Source: Geodermatophilus pulveris (GTDB taxonomy: Bacteria > Actinomycetota > Actinomycetes > Mycobacteriales > Geodermatophilaceae). From it: 64,000 nt of DNA. Positions 44,656 through 52,223 of this stretch are shown here, in pieces. The notes under the pieces were generated by a model. It worked only from the letters and a program-made list of their open reading frames with translations, did no database searches and had not been told where the DNA came from. Location of the stretch: assembly GCF_900188375.1 (NCBI RefSeq), contig NZ_FZOO01000002.1, positions 496,001 through 560,000 on the forward strand, written 5' to 3'. Position 1 is the stretch's first letter; each line of letters starts with the position of its first letter. Position numbers and translations under genes: made by a program.

Positions 44656-45486
44656 TCAGGAGGCGAGCACCGCGGCGACGTGCACCACTGCGGGGTACGT
44701 GGCCGCGAAGGCCCACAGGAACGAGTTCAGCCCCATGACGACGGCGTTCATGACGTGGAAGGCCACACCCCAGAGGACGAAGAGCACCACGAGCGGGAAG
44801 CCCACCACCAGGGCCAGGGGGAACGCCATCTCCACGAGGAAGGCGCTCCATCCCAGCGACCACGTCAGCCGCGCCCGGTTCCTCAGGAACCGGGCCACGG
44901 GTTCGTAGCCGTACGTCTGCGTGTTGAAGATCCGGAAGATGACGCCCTCGCTGCGCCACTGCGGAGAGACGGCCTTGGCCGCGCCGGAGACGAAGTAGGA
45001 GAAGCACGCCTGCACGGCGATGTACCAGAGCGCGGCACTGAGGGCCAGCGAGGTGCCGGGCAGGTAGCCGAGGAGCAGCGCGCCGTACACCTGGGTGGTC
45101 ATCTGGTCGGACCCGTCCATGCCGTACACCGTGCGCAGGTTCATCAGCAGGGTCGTGCCGACGACGACGGCCAGGACGGCGACGATCGCGACCCGCGTGC
45201 CGGCCAGGACGGCGGCGGGCAGCAGCAGGACCGACAGGAACCTGATCCCCAGCACCGCCAGGAACCCGCGGTACTCGAGCAGCCGGTTCGCGACCCGCGC
45301 CCGCAGCCGCGTGCCGACGGCGAACCGGCGGCTGCCCACGATGGCCCAGTCGTACAGGCCACCGGGGGCCAGCTGACGCGCGTTGCGGAGCCACTCGAGG
45401 GTGGAGATCGAGGCGCCCACGCCGGCGAGCGTCGTGGTGCCCAGCACGACCACGCGCGGTTCCAGGACCGCCTGGGCGATGCTCAC
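44656..45486 (-). CDS. HTTM-domain membrane protein (SdpB-like)
   Basis: Polytopic membrane protein (276 aa) of the horizontally transferred transmembrane (HTTM) type, which shares a fold with vitamin K-dependent carboxylase and includes SdpB. About six to seven helices are visible; VQACFSYFVSGAAKAVSPQW, GVIFRIFNTQTYG and LTWSLGWSAFLVEMAFPLAL are family-like. The GTG start at 45486 lies inside a 4-nt overlap with the upstream SdpA-like gene, so translation is coupled. In Bacillus, SdpA and SdpB mature the SdpC killing peptide. Here the substrate could be the helical protein at 46176, but this is inference. Confidence 0.7.
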   Translation of the reverse strand: MSIAQAVLEPRVVVLGTTTLAGVGASISTLEWLRNARQLAPGGLYDWAIVGSRRFAVGTRLRARVANRLLEYRGFLAVLGIRFLSVLLLPAAVLAGTRVAIVAVLAVVVGTTLLMNLRTVYGMDGSDQMTTQVYGALLLGYLPGTSLALSAALWYIAVQACFSYFVSGAAKAVSPQWRSEGVIFRIFNTQTYGYEPVARFLRNRARLTWSLGWSAFLVEMAFPLALVVGFPLVVLFVLWGVAFHVMNAVVMGLNSFLWAFAATYPAVVHVAAVLAS

Positions 45487-46091
45487 GGCCGGGTCCGGGC
45501 CGCGGGCACGGGCGCCGGGGCAGCAGTCGCGTCGTCCGGGGGCTGCCGGTCCGGCAGGGCGTGCACCGCCGACAGGAACAGCAGGCGTGGCTCCCACTCC
45601 GGGAAGAAGCCGTCGGACTCCAGCACCATGAACCGGATCTGCGTCGCAGAGGGCGGGTGCGGCAGGCCGGAGAGGTAGCTCAGGACGGCGATGTAGGAGA
45701 TCGAGTACTGAACCTGCCAGGTGTTCTCCTCCCCCACCTCGCGTGCCATCCTGCCCATCGCCCGAACCGCGTCGCACAACGCCTTCTTGTTGCGCTTCGA
45801 GGGATTCCAGACGGCACCGAGCACAGTTCGGGTGTCGGCCAGTTGCTCCTCACGCCACTCCGTCAGTGCACGCCCGTCGGTGGACGACTGGTACACCAGG
45901 TGGTAATCGGTCGTCCCGGGCTTGGGAGCGAAGAAGGTCCACCGCGGTATGAGGGAGAAGTGGTCGCGGGCCTTCAACCAGTCGAGCGCGCGAGAATCGA
46001 CCTGCCCGACCACCGAGACGGCGAACCACCCGGCGAGTACGACGATGACCGCTACCGTCAGCATGACCGTTCCCACCAGTCGGTCCGGCAC
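45483..46091 (-). CDS. SdpA-like single-pass membrane protein
   Basis: 202-aa protein with one N-terminal transmembrane helix (VMLTVAVIVVLAGWFAVSVV) and an outer domain beginning HFSLIPRWTFFAPKPGTTDY, the W-x-FF-x-P-x-P pattern of SdpA/HTTM-associated proteins. The remainder (LTEWREEQLADTRTVLGAVW, IRFMVLESDG) is soluble and ends in a Pro/Ala tail. GTG start at 46091 without a clear RBS. It overlaps the HTTM gene by 4 nt. The pairing, more than residue identity, supports the SdpA-like call. Confidence 0.6.
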   Translation of the reverse strand: MPDRLVGTVMLTVAVIVVLAGWFAVSVVGQVDSRALDWLKARDHFSLIPRWTFFAPKPGTTDYHLVYQSSTDGRALTEWREEQLADTRTVLGAVWNPSKRNKKALCDAVRAMGRMAREVGEENTWQVQYSISYIAVLSYLSGLPHPPSATQIRFMVLESDGFFPEWEPRLLFLSAVHALPDRQPPDDATAAPAPVPAARTRP

Positions 46092-46175
46092 CAGGATGAG
46101 GGTGTGCCGCGGCGGGACGACGGTGGTGCGGCGTCCCGCCGCGGAGGGGTCTGCGCCGTGACCGGCCGGGGACCG

Positions 46176-46718
46176 TCAGCTGAGCTCGCGGCGGGTGGCC
46201 TCGATCCGGGACCGCACCTGGCCGGCGACGTCCCGCATCCGCCGCTGCGTCTGCGCCTGGGCCTGCAGCACCGACCGGCGGGCCTGCAGGAGCTGCTGCG
46301 CCGAGGCCTGTCGCTGCTCCGCCGAGAGCTCCCCCTGGGCGCCCTGCACCCCTCCGGCGGCGGTGGCGAAGCCGATGTCGAAGATCTGCGGGGTGATCTG
46401 CGTGGCGAACTGGGTGACCTGGATCACCGCGTCGGTGTTCTGCGTGACGAAGTTGACCGCGTTGGCCGTGGCGTTGACGATGTCGTTGGTCGCGTTGGCG
46501 AGGTCGTTCACGATGTTCTGGCCGACGTTCACGACCTCGTTCACCGCGTCACCGATGGCGTCGAAGACGTCGCCGATGAAGTTCTCGGCGCCGGCCCCCG
46601 CACCCGCCACCGCGGCCTGCTGCGCGCGATTGGCGATACGGGAGGCCGCCGCCTCGATCTGCGAACGCGTGGCGTCTTGGGCCGCTTCGATGCGAGCGCG
46701 CACTGAACCGTCAGGCAT
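46176..46718 (-). CDS. Ala/Asn/Val-rich amphipathic helical protein
   Basis: Unrecognised (180 aa, no Cys). Charged helices at both ends flank a central stretch (about 47-110) of repeating amphipathic helix: FIGDVFDAIGDAVNEVV, NIVNDLANATNDIVNATANA, VIQVTQFATQ. Such long one-faced helices occur in membrane-active or lipid-associated proteins. No signal peptide. The ATG at 46718 has GGGAGGA upstream. It is followed by the SdpA- and SdpB-like genes (84 bp gap), so it may be the substrate or toxin of that pair. It has a good σ70-type promoter at 46807-46835. Confidence 0.6.
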   Translation of the reverse strand: MPDGSVRARIEAAQDATRSQIEAAASRIANRAQQAAVAGAGAGAENFIGDVFDAIGDAVNEVVNVGQNIVNDLANATNDIVNATANAVNFVTQNTDAVIQVTQFATQITPQIFDIGFATAAGGVQGAQGELSAEQRQASAQQLLQARRSVLQAQAQTQRRMRDVAGQVRSRIEATRRELS

Positions 46719-47244
46719 GGTCGTCCTCCCGCTCGATGAGCGTGTCGGGCACCGGAGAACCGGATGTGTCTCCGAAATGCCGTCCGACATCCCGGTGGGC
46801 GCAGGAACTGTAACGCCGGAGCTGTGCGCCATCAAGGGTCTGGAATTGTCTATCAATTCCCTGGCCCCGGCCGCCGTCTCCCAATTCCGAGCCCTGTCCG
46901 ACCATTCTTCGGGCTGACCGGGACACGACCGGCCCGGAGGCGCCGGGTCGGGCGGCGGCGGGGACGTCTCCGGCAGGCGCCGGGGCGTCCGGGGGCTGCA
47001 GCACGGCCATGACCCGGTCCCAGGTCCCGTCCATGCAGAACCGGCGGTGCCGCTTCCACACCGTCTGCCAGGGACCGAAGTCGGCGGGCAGGTGGCGCCA
47101 GGCGCAGCCCGTGCGGTGCCGGAACAGGATGCCCTCGACCACTTGGCGGTGGTCCCGGAACGGCCGGCCGCGCACGCCGCCGGCGCGGGGCAGCAACGGC
47201 TCGAGCCTCGCCCAGTCGGCGTCGGAGAGCACCGTGCTCGACAT
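46711..47244 (-). pseudogene. Truncated IS5-family transposase (N-terminal part only)
   Basis: From the ATG at 47244, the first ~90 codons match the N-terminal DUF4096 domain of IS5/IS427-group transposases: VLSDADWARLEPLLPRAG, RPFRDHRQVVEGILFRHRTG, CAWRHLPADFGPWQTVWKRH, DGTWDRVMAVL. After about 46950 the frame continues into unrelated, lower-GC sequence and never reaches the DDE catalytic domain. No inverted terminal repeats or target duplication were found. It is an old insertion remnant, and the helical-protein promoter now lies within it. Confidence 0.8.
46807..46835 (-). promoter_or_regulatory. σ70-type promoter of the helical protein-SdpA/B-like operon
   Basis: On the minus strand: TTGATG (46835-46830), a 17-bp spacer, TACAGT (46812-46807). 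It lies about 90 bp upstream of the ATG at 46718, inside an AT-richer patch unlike its surroundings. Confidence 0.5.
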
Positions 47245-47358
47245 CTCCGATCCCCTCCCCACCGACCTGGCGCAGCCGCGAGGCCGCGGCCGCTCCCGTC
47301 GCATGCTGGGGGGCCGGCATCACGCCGGCGTCACCGCGGCATCACCGGGCACCCGGCG

Positions 47359-48186
47359 TCAGACCACGGCCTGCAGCCCGTTCCGGACGGCGTCGACCAC
47401 CGCGTGCGCCGCGGCGGGAGCGGCCAGGTTCCCGCTGCGCCGCCACGCCAGGGACAGCGGCACCCCGATGAGGCAGTGCACGACGACGAGGCCGACGCCC
47501 TGCGCGGCCAGCGGCACGTCGGCATCCGTCACGGGCAGGTGCCACAGCCCCCAGGACGCGGAGACCAGCAGCGCGGAGGCCACGCCCCGGGGTTCGCCGA
47601 CGTGGTGGACGTGGGAGTCCAGCAGGCCGCGGAACGTCACCTCCTCCAGCACGAACGCGACAGGGAGGTACAGCGCCAGCGAGAGGGCCGCGGTGGTGAG
47701 GCCGTCCAGGACGGGAGCCGCCAGGTACCCCTGCCGGACGAGCCCGATGCCGAGGACGAGGCCCATGACCGCCGTGCCGACGACCGTCGCCGGCACGGCA
47801 GCACGAGCGGTCCGCGCCGCAGCGGCCTGCTGCAGCGAGTAACCGGCCGCCACCGCGCCCCCCAGCGCCGCCGTCATCCACGCCGTCCCCGCCCAGTCGC
47901 CGGCGGCGACCCGCTCGACCAGGAACACGCCAGGGGCCACCGCCAGGACGGCCGCGACCACCGCACCCCTGCGGCCCAGCCGCGACCTCGGCGGATCACG
48001 GACCCACAGGGCGGTGAGCGGTCGCCGCCGCACCCCGAGCTGGAAGAGCACGGTCAGGGGGACGCCCAGCAGGAGGTACCCGGTCTCGTCGACCGGGAGC
48101 AGCCACCCGAGGGCCATCCACGTCCCGACGAACGCCGCGCACTGCAGCACGCGCCGAGGCGCCGGAGGTGTGCCCGGTGCACTCAC
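47359..48186 (-). CDS. CPBP-family intramembrane metalloprotease
   Basis: Polytopic membrane protease of the CAAX/Abi family (275 aa). Motif 1 is VAFVLEEVTFRGLLDS with the EExxxR catalytic signature; motif 2 is SASWGLWHLPVT with a metal-binding His; the last is AAHAVVDAVRNG. About eight helices. Bacterial members are often tied to peptide maturation or bacteriocin self-immunity, which is of interest beside the SdpA/B-like genes. The GTG at 48186 is the most likely of several closely spaced starts. Divergent from the 48356 gene. Confidence 0.8.
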   Translation of the reverse strand: MSAPGTPPAPRRVLQCAAFVGTWMALGWLLPVDETGYLLLGVPLTVLFQLGVRRRPLTALWVRDPPRSRLGRRGAVVAAVLAVAPGVFLVERVAAGDWAGTAWMTAALGGAVAAGYSLQQAAAARTARAAVPATVVGTAVMGLVLGIGLVRQGYLAAPVLDGLTTAALSLALYLPVAFVLEEVTFRGLLDSHVHHVGEPRGVASALLVSASWGLWHLPVTDADVPLAAQGVGLVVVHCLIGVPLSLAWRRSGNLAAPAAAHAVVDAVRNGLQAVV

Positions 48187-48243
48187 CGCGACGCCACGCC
48201 CATGGCCCCATGGGTACACCCCCTCGGGACCGTCCGGCACCGG

Positions 48244-48269
48244 TGACGCAGGAGTGACGGCCGGATGAC
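48244..48269 (+). promoter_or_regulatory. Three TGAC direct repeats at 11-bp spacing (site B)
   Basis: TGAC at 48244, 48255 and 48266. A GATCCT hexamer is 11-16 nt after the last, the same offset as at site A. The next start codon (48356) is 87 bp beyond the last TGAC. Confidence 0.6.
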
Positions 48270-48355
48270 GCCGTGCCCGGATCCTGGCTCCACCCACGGG
48301 TCCGGGCCGGTGCGTCGTCCCGGGCGACGGCCGCCCAGCACAGGGAGGGAGGACC

Positions 48356-49927
48356 ATGACCACCCGCGCGAGCAGCCCGCCGACGTGTGCGGCCTTCCGG
48401 CAGCTGCCGCCCGGGATGCTGCAGCCCGACGCGGTCCACCGCCTGGTGCTGGGCGAGGACGACGCGGTCCGGGTACTGAGCGCCGAGGAGGCGGCCGCCG
48501 AGCTCGGGGACCCGTTCGCCACCCACCTGCTGCTGCGCGGCGTGTTCCCCCGGACCGCCGGCGACGTCCTGACGGCCCTGGACCGGGCCACCCCCGTCGG
48601 CCACCCGCTGCGCGAGGAGCTCGTCTTCCTGCTGGGCGAGGGCAGTCAGCTCCCCACGGGCGCCGCCACGGCGGCCGTCGACCGCCGGCTGCGGTTCCTG
48701 GTGACCCGTGGGGTGGGCGCGGAGGGCGCCGACGTGCTCCTGAGCGCCGCCCACCCGGGCTCCGGAGACGTCGAGCTGATGGCGTGGGACCGCCGGGCCG
48801 GCGGCTTCAACTTCTACCAGTCGGTCGGCGACAGCACGGCCTGGGTCTTCGCCGGCAACTCCCGGCACGCCCTCCGCGGACCGAGCCAGGGCAGGGGCCC
48901 CTTCGAGAGCCACCTCAGCGGCACCGTCGTCATGAAGGAGCTGCGCTCCCCGTGGCTGCACTGGCACTCGCAGGCCGCGAACGTCCTGCCCTCGGTGCTC
49001 CCCGCGGACCCACCGCTGGTCGGTCATCCCTGGGTGACCGCCCGGAACCCGCAGGGGGCCGACATCTGCGAGCTGGCGGTCGCGAGGCCGGGCATCGACC
49101 GCTGGACGAGGGCCCGGTTCAAGCGCCTCGTCGAGGCCGGGGTGGTCGACGACCCGGGCCGCGTCCTGGTGCAGGTCCTCGACACGCCCAGCGTCAACAT
49201 CATCGCGAGCAACCGGGAGAGCCGCGACGTCGTGGCCGGTGGACCACTCGTGCTCCCTCAGACGTTCTTCGTCGACTCCGAGGCGCTCACCGAGGTCCTC
49301 GGGCTGCCGGCCCCACCCCGGTTCGCCGTGGCCGCGGAGACCTACCTGCGCAGCCTGCGCACCTTCGACGTCCACCAGGAGGACGACGACGGGGCCCGCT
49401 ACGCGGGTGACGCCCACTTCGCCTTCGCCGTCCCGGAACGCGCCTTCGAGGACCAGGCCGTGCTGCGCCAGGCGCTGGCCACCGGACTGCTCAGCGACCG
49501 GCTCGCCGCCTGTCTGCTCATGGTCGACTTCCCGAACCCCGTCTTCTCACCCCGCCGGGCCGCCCTGCTGGCGCACGTGCCGCCCCGGGCGCGGATCTCC
49601 GACGGCAGCAGCGACCTCCCGGACGCCATGGCCGACGCGATCCTGGCCGCCGCCCCGGACACGCCCGCAGGCAGCCCGGAGCGCGAGTTCGCCGAGCTGT
49701 GGGACGACGTCGCCTCCCTCGGCGACCGGCTGCGCGCCTACTACGCGGCGGTGACCGGACGGCTGGGGTCGCCGACGGGCTTCGACGACTACGTCCGGCT
49801 CGCCGACTCCCGGCGCCGGCGTGTGCGGCAGATGCCCGTCTCGGAGAGCTCCCTGCTCTTCGCCCGCACCAACGTGCCGCCGCGGGAGCGGCGCATGACA
49901 GCCGACGGCACTGTCGTGGAGGTCTGA
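48356..49927 (+). CDS. Unrecognised 523-aa protein
   Basis: No family recognised. It is soluble, with no signal peptide or membrane helix. The N-terminal part (GEDDAVRVLSAEEAAAELGD) is helical. The centre has aromatic-rich strands (AWDRRAGGFNFYQSVGDSTA, LRSPWLHWHSQAANVL), and a conserved-looking LDTPSVNIIASNRESRDV follows. C-terminal helices include EFAELWDDVASLGDRLRAYY. The ATG at 48356 has GGGAGGGAGGA upstream. It is 3 bp from the next gene and surely co-transcribed. The TGAC-repeat promoter links it to the nearby proteases and heme-enzyme chimera. Function unknown. Confidence 0.7.
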   Translation: MTTRASSPPTCAAFRQLPPGMLQPDAVHRLVLGEDDAVRVLSAEEAAAELGDPFATHLLLRGVFPRTAGDVLTALDRATPVGHPLREELVFLLGEGSQLPTGAATAAVDRRLRFLVTRGVGAEGADVLLSAAHPGSGDVELMAWDRRAGGFNFYQSVGDSTAWVFAGNSRHALRGPSQGRGPFESHLSGTVVMKELRSPWLHWHSQAANVLPSVLPADPPLVGHPWVTARNPQGADICELAVARPGIDRWTRARFKRLVEAGVVDDPGRVLVQVLDTPSVNIIASNRESRDVVAGGPLVLPQTFFVDSEALTEVLGLPAPPRFAVAAETYLRSLRTFDVHQEDDDGARYAGDAHFAFAVPERAFEDQAVLRQALATGLLSDRLAACLLMVDFPNPVFSPRRAALLAHVPPRARISDGSSDLPDAMADAILAAAPDTPAGSPEREFAELWDDVASLGDRLRAYYAAVTGRLGSPTGFDDYVRLADSRRRRVRQMPVSESSLLFARTNVPPRERRMTADGTVVEV

Positions 49928-49930
49928 CCC

Positions 49931-50926
49931 GTGCCCATCCTGACCAGGTACGACACGCCTGCCCGCCTGCCCGAGCCCACCGACGGGCACCGCGACGCCT
50001 GGAGCTCCCGGGTGGGGGGCATCGTCGCCGCCCTCACCGCCGAGCACCCCCAGTTCTTCGACCCCACCGCCGGCGAGGTCGGCTCCGACGTGCAGGCACC
50101 CGTCGTGGCCTGGACCGCCTTCCCTGCGACCCTGCTGGAGGACGCGACCTCCGAGGAGCAGCGCTGGGCGGCGGCGGACGCCTCCCGCGACGTGCAGGAC
50201 GAGTACTGCGAGTGGAGCGTCGAGCGCGACGACGAGGGCGTCGTCACCCGGGTGACCTTCACCACTGAGGTGCCCGAGTACTTCCACCACCTCGCCCGTG
50301 ACCCCGACCGGCTGCTGGCCACCTACCGGGAGCTCGTCGGTCCCGACGTCCGGCCGGAGGACCTGGTGGTCGACGGGCGCTACCAGCCCCGCAACGTCCA
50401 CAACCGGTCGACCACCGGCCGGCTCGCCCACCTGGTGCAGGACAGCAACACCCTCGAGGCCGCCCTGCGGCTCGCCGCCCAGGCCACCGTGCTGAGGGAG
50501 GACGCCGACGGGCACCCGGTCACCAGCGCGATGGCCCTCGTCCGCTGCGGCCGACTCGGCGACCACCGGCGCAACAGCGATCCCCAGATCGCCGCGGCGG
50601 TCAACGACGCCGCCGCGACCGGCGCCGAGATCTCGCTGCAGGACCCCGTCGGGATCTACATCGACCGGCTGGTGATCGGTGGCATGGAGACCCCCGACCA
50701 CGAGGACCCCGGGACCTTCTGGACCGTCGAGCGCGGCGATGCCCAGCACGTCCTGCGGGCGAGCTACGCCGTGCCGCCGGACCGGCCGTACCGCGTCGGC
50801 GACATCACCGTCGCGGGGCGGCCGATCAGGTTCGGCGCGCAGCTCGCCGACCGGGTCAGCGTGCGGCTCACCGCGCTCGTCCGGCCGGCGGACCACCGGC
50901 CGGAGCGCCGGCCCTGCACCGGCTGA
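49931..50926 (+). CDS. Unrecognised 331-aa protein
   Basis: No family recognised. Soluble, without signal peptide. Segments that look conserved: DEYCEWSVERDDEGVVTRVT, VEYF-like VPEYFHHLARDPDRLL, then RNVHNRSTTGRLAHLVQDSN, AMALVRCGRLGDHRRNSDPQ and QDPVGIYIDRLVIGGMETPD. The Arg/His/Asn-rich middle could form a ligand or metal site. GTG at 49931 with GGAGG in the end of the preceding gene, so the two genes are translationally linked. Likely a functional pair with the 523-aa protein. Confidence 0.7.
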   Translation: MPILTRYDTPARLPEPTDGHRDAWSSRVGGIVAALTAEHPQFFDPTAGEVGSDVQAPVVAWTAFPATLLEDATSEEQRWAAADASRDVQDEYCEWSVERDDEGVVTRVTFTTEVPEYFHHLARDPDRLLATYRELVGPDVRPEDLVVDGRYQPRNVHNRSTTGRLAHLVQDSNTLEAALRLAAQATVLREDADGHPVTSAMALVRCGRLGDHRRNSDPQIAAAVNDAAATGAEISLQDPVGIYIDRLVIGGMETPDHEDPGTFWTVERGDAQHVLRASYAVPPDRPYRVGDITVAGRPIRFGAQLADRVSVRLTALVRPADHRPERRPCTG

Positions 50927-50946
50927 GACCGGTCCGTGCCGAGCGG

Positions 50947-50961
50947 TGACGCGACGGTGAC
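50947..50961 (+). promoter_or_regulatory. Two TGAC direct repeats at 11-bp spacing (site C)
   Basis: TGAC at 50947 and 50958, followed 11-16 nt after the last by TTGGCT. The small-protein start (51035) is 73 bp beyond. It implies a separate promoter for the astacin operon. Confidence 0.55.
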
Positions 50962-51034
50962 ACCCGCGGAGTTGGCTGCCACCGTCGCCTCGACACCGCT
51001 CCGAGGACACCAGCGGACGCTGCGGAGGGCCACC

Positions 51035-51280
51035 GTGGACGACCAGCCGCCGGACGACGTCACGGCCGAGGCCCGGTGGCTGCAGCGGCGGCCGGGCCTG
51101 CGGGCCGACGTGCTCGCGTCGGCCGAGTTCCAGCAGTGGCGGGACCGGCTGCGGACGGTGGTGGTGGACGGGGCGACGTACTACGTCCGGGGCGGCGACT
51201 CGTTGCGGGACGAGGACCAGGTCGTCGTCGAGTGGATCCGGCGCACCCGGCCGGCACTGCTACAGGGAGGAGAGGAGTGA
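51035..51280 (+). CDS. 81-aa protein sharing a domain with the adjacent protease
   Basis: Small acidic protein. Residues about 35-70 (RDRLRTVVVDGATYYVRGGD then SLRDEDQVVVEWIRR) align with the N-terminus of the astacin-like protease encoded 3 bp downstream (KDKLKRVEVDGETFWRAESD then YLLDEDELFVYSQQ). GTG at 51035 follows GGAGGG. A free copy of a propeptide-like domain next to its protease suggests an inhibitor or chaperone. The frame stays open to 50936, but that extension spans the TGAC site and is less coding-like. Confidence 0.6.
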   Translation: MDDQPPDDVTAEARWLQRRPGLRADVLASAEFQQWRDRLRTVVVDGATYYVRGGDSLRDEDQVVVEWIRRTRPALLQGGEE

Positions 51281-51283
51281 GTC

Positions 51284-52156
51284 GTGGACACCACGATGCG
51301 GTCCGTTGAGGCACTGGACGAGGGGTACTTCGACCTGCTGAAGGACAAGCTCAAGCGGGTCGAGGTGGACGGCGAGACCTTCTGGCGCGCCGAGAGCGAC
51401 TACCTCCTGGACGAGGACGAGCTGTTCGTCTACAGCCAGCAGCGCGCCGCGGCCGACGCCGTGCAGCAGGCTCGGAGGATGACCGAGCAGCGGGGCTTCG
51501 GGAGCTCCACGGCGCCGGGCCTGGCGACCGCCGACGCCCGGGAGCGGGGCCTCGTGGGGATCCTCCGGGGCGGCCGCATCGTGCGGTGGAAGCCGGGGAC
51601 GGTCCTCACGTACTGCGTGCTGCGCACGACGTTCCCGGAGGACGACCGGTACGAGGAGGTCGTGGCGCACATGACGCAGGCGACCGCTGACTGGGAGGGC
51701 ACGTGCGGGGTGGACTTCGCGCACGTGCCCGCCGCCGACCAGAGCGACGACGTGCGGCCCGGTGGGGTCGTCTTCCCCGTGCGGCACATCGACGCCGGTG
51801 GGGCCTTCATCGCGGCGGCCTTCTTCCCCCACGACCCCCCGAGCCGCAGGCGGGTGCTGATCGACCCGTCGTACTTCACCCAGGGCACGTTCGATCGGAC
51901 CGGCGTCATGCGCCACGAGCTCGGGCACGTCCTGGGGTTCCGCCACGAGCACATCCGGTCGGGCGCTCCGCCGGTCTGTCCGGACGAGGACCTCGGGGAC
52001 ACGCTCGACCTGACCGACTACGACCCGCAGTCGGTCATGCACTACTTCTGTGGCGGGGTCGGCCGCCCCGAGCTGGCCATCACGGCACTGGACAGGACCG
52101 GGAGCCGGTCCGTGTACGGCCCGCCGCTGGACGACTTCACCGAGGTGTCGCCGTAG
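51284..52156 (+). CDS. Astacin/matrixin-like zinc metalloprotease
   Basis: Metzincin protease (290 aa). The zinc motif is VMRHELGHVLGFRHEHIRSG (H211, E212, H215, H221), the extended HExxHxxGxxH of astacins, and the Met-turn is QSVMHYF (M252). The N-terminal ~55 residues are a propeptide-like domain shared with the small upstream protein; a linker and the β-sheet (RIVRWKPGTVLTYCVLRTTF) lead into the catalytic domain. Two Cys pairs could form disulfides, yet no signal peptide is visible. GTG start at 51284, overlapping the operon with the 81-aa gene. It ends at a strong hairpin. Confidence 0.85.
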   Translation: MDTTMRSVEALDEGYFDLLKDKLKRVEVDGETFWRAESDYLLDEDELFVYSQQRAAADAVQQARRMTEQRGFGSSTAPGLATADARERGLVGILRGGRIVRWKPGTVLTYCVLRTTFPEDDRYEEVVAHMTQATADWEGTCGVDFAHVPAADQSDDVRPGGVVFPVRHIDAGGAFIAAAFFPHDPPSRRRVLIDPSYFTQGTFDRTGVMRHELGHVLGFRHEHIRSGAPPVCPDEDLGDTLDLTDYDPQSVMHYFCGGVGRPELAITALDRTGSRSVYGPPLDDFTEVSP

Positions 52157-52168
52157 ACCGACGCGGTC

Positions 52169-52198
52169 CCGGGGCCGCCGTCCCGCCGGCGGCCCCGG
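52169..52198. terminator. Bidirectional hairpin terminator
   Basis: A perfect 12-bp stem (CCGGGGCCGCCG with its complement) and a 6-nt loop lie between the astacin-like gene and the convergent HAD-M28 gene. Confidence 0.65.
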
Positions 52199-52223
52199 CG
52201 CTGCCCGGACGGGGCGACCTGCC

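Noticed and set aside
46176..46718. Helical protein as a direct SdpC homologue
   Set aside because: No cysteines and no signal peptide, both features of SdpC; only the operon context suggests a similar role.
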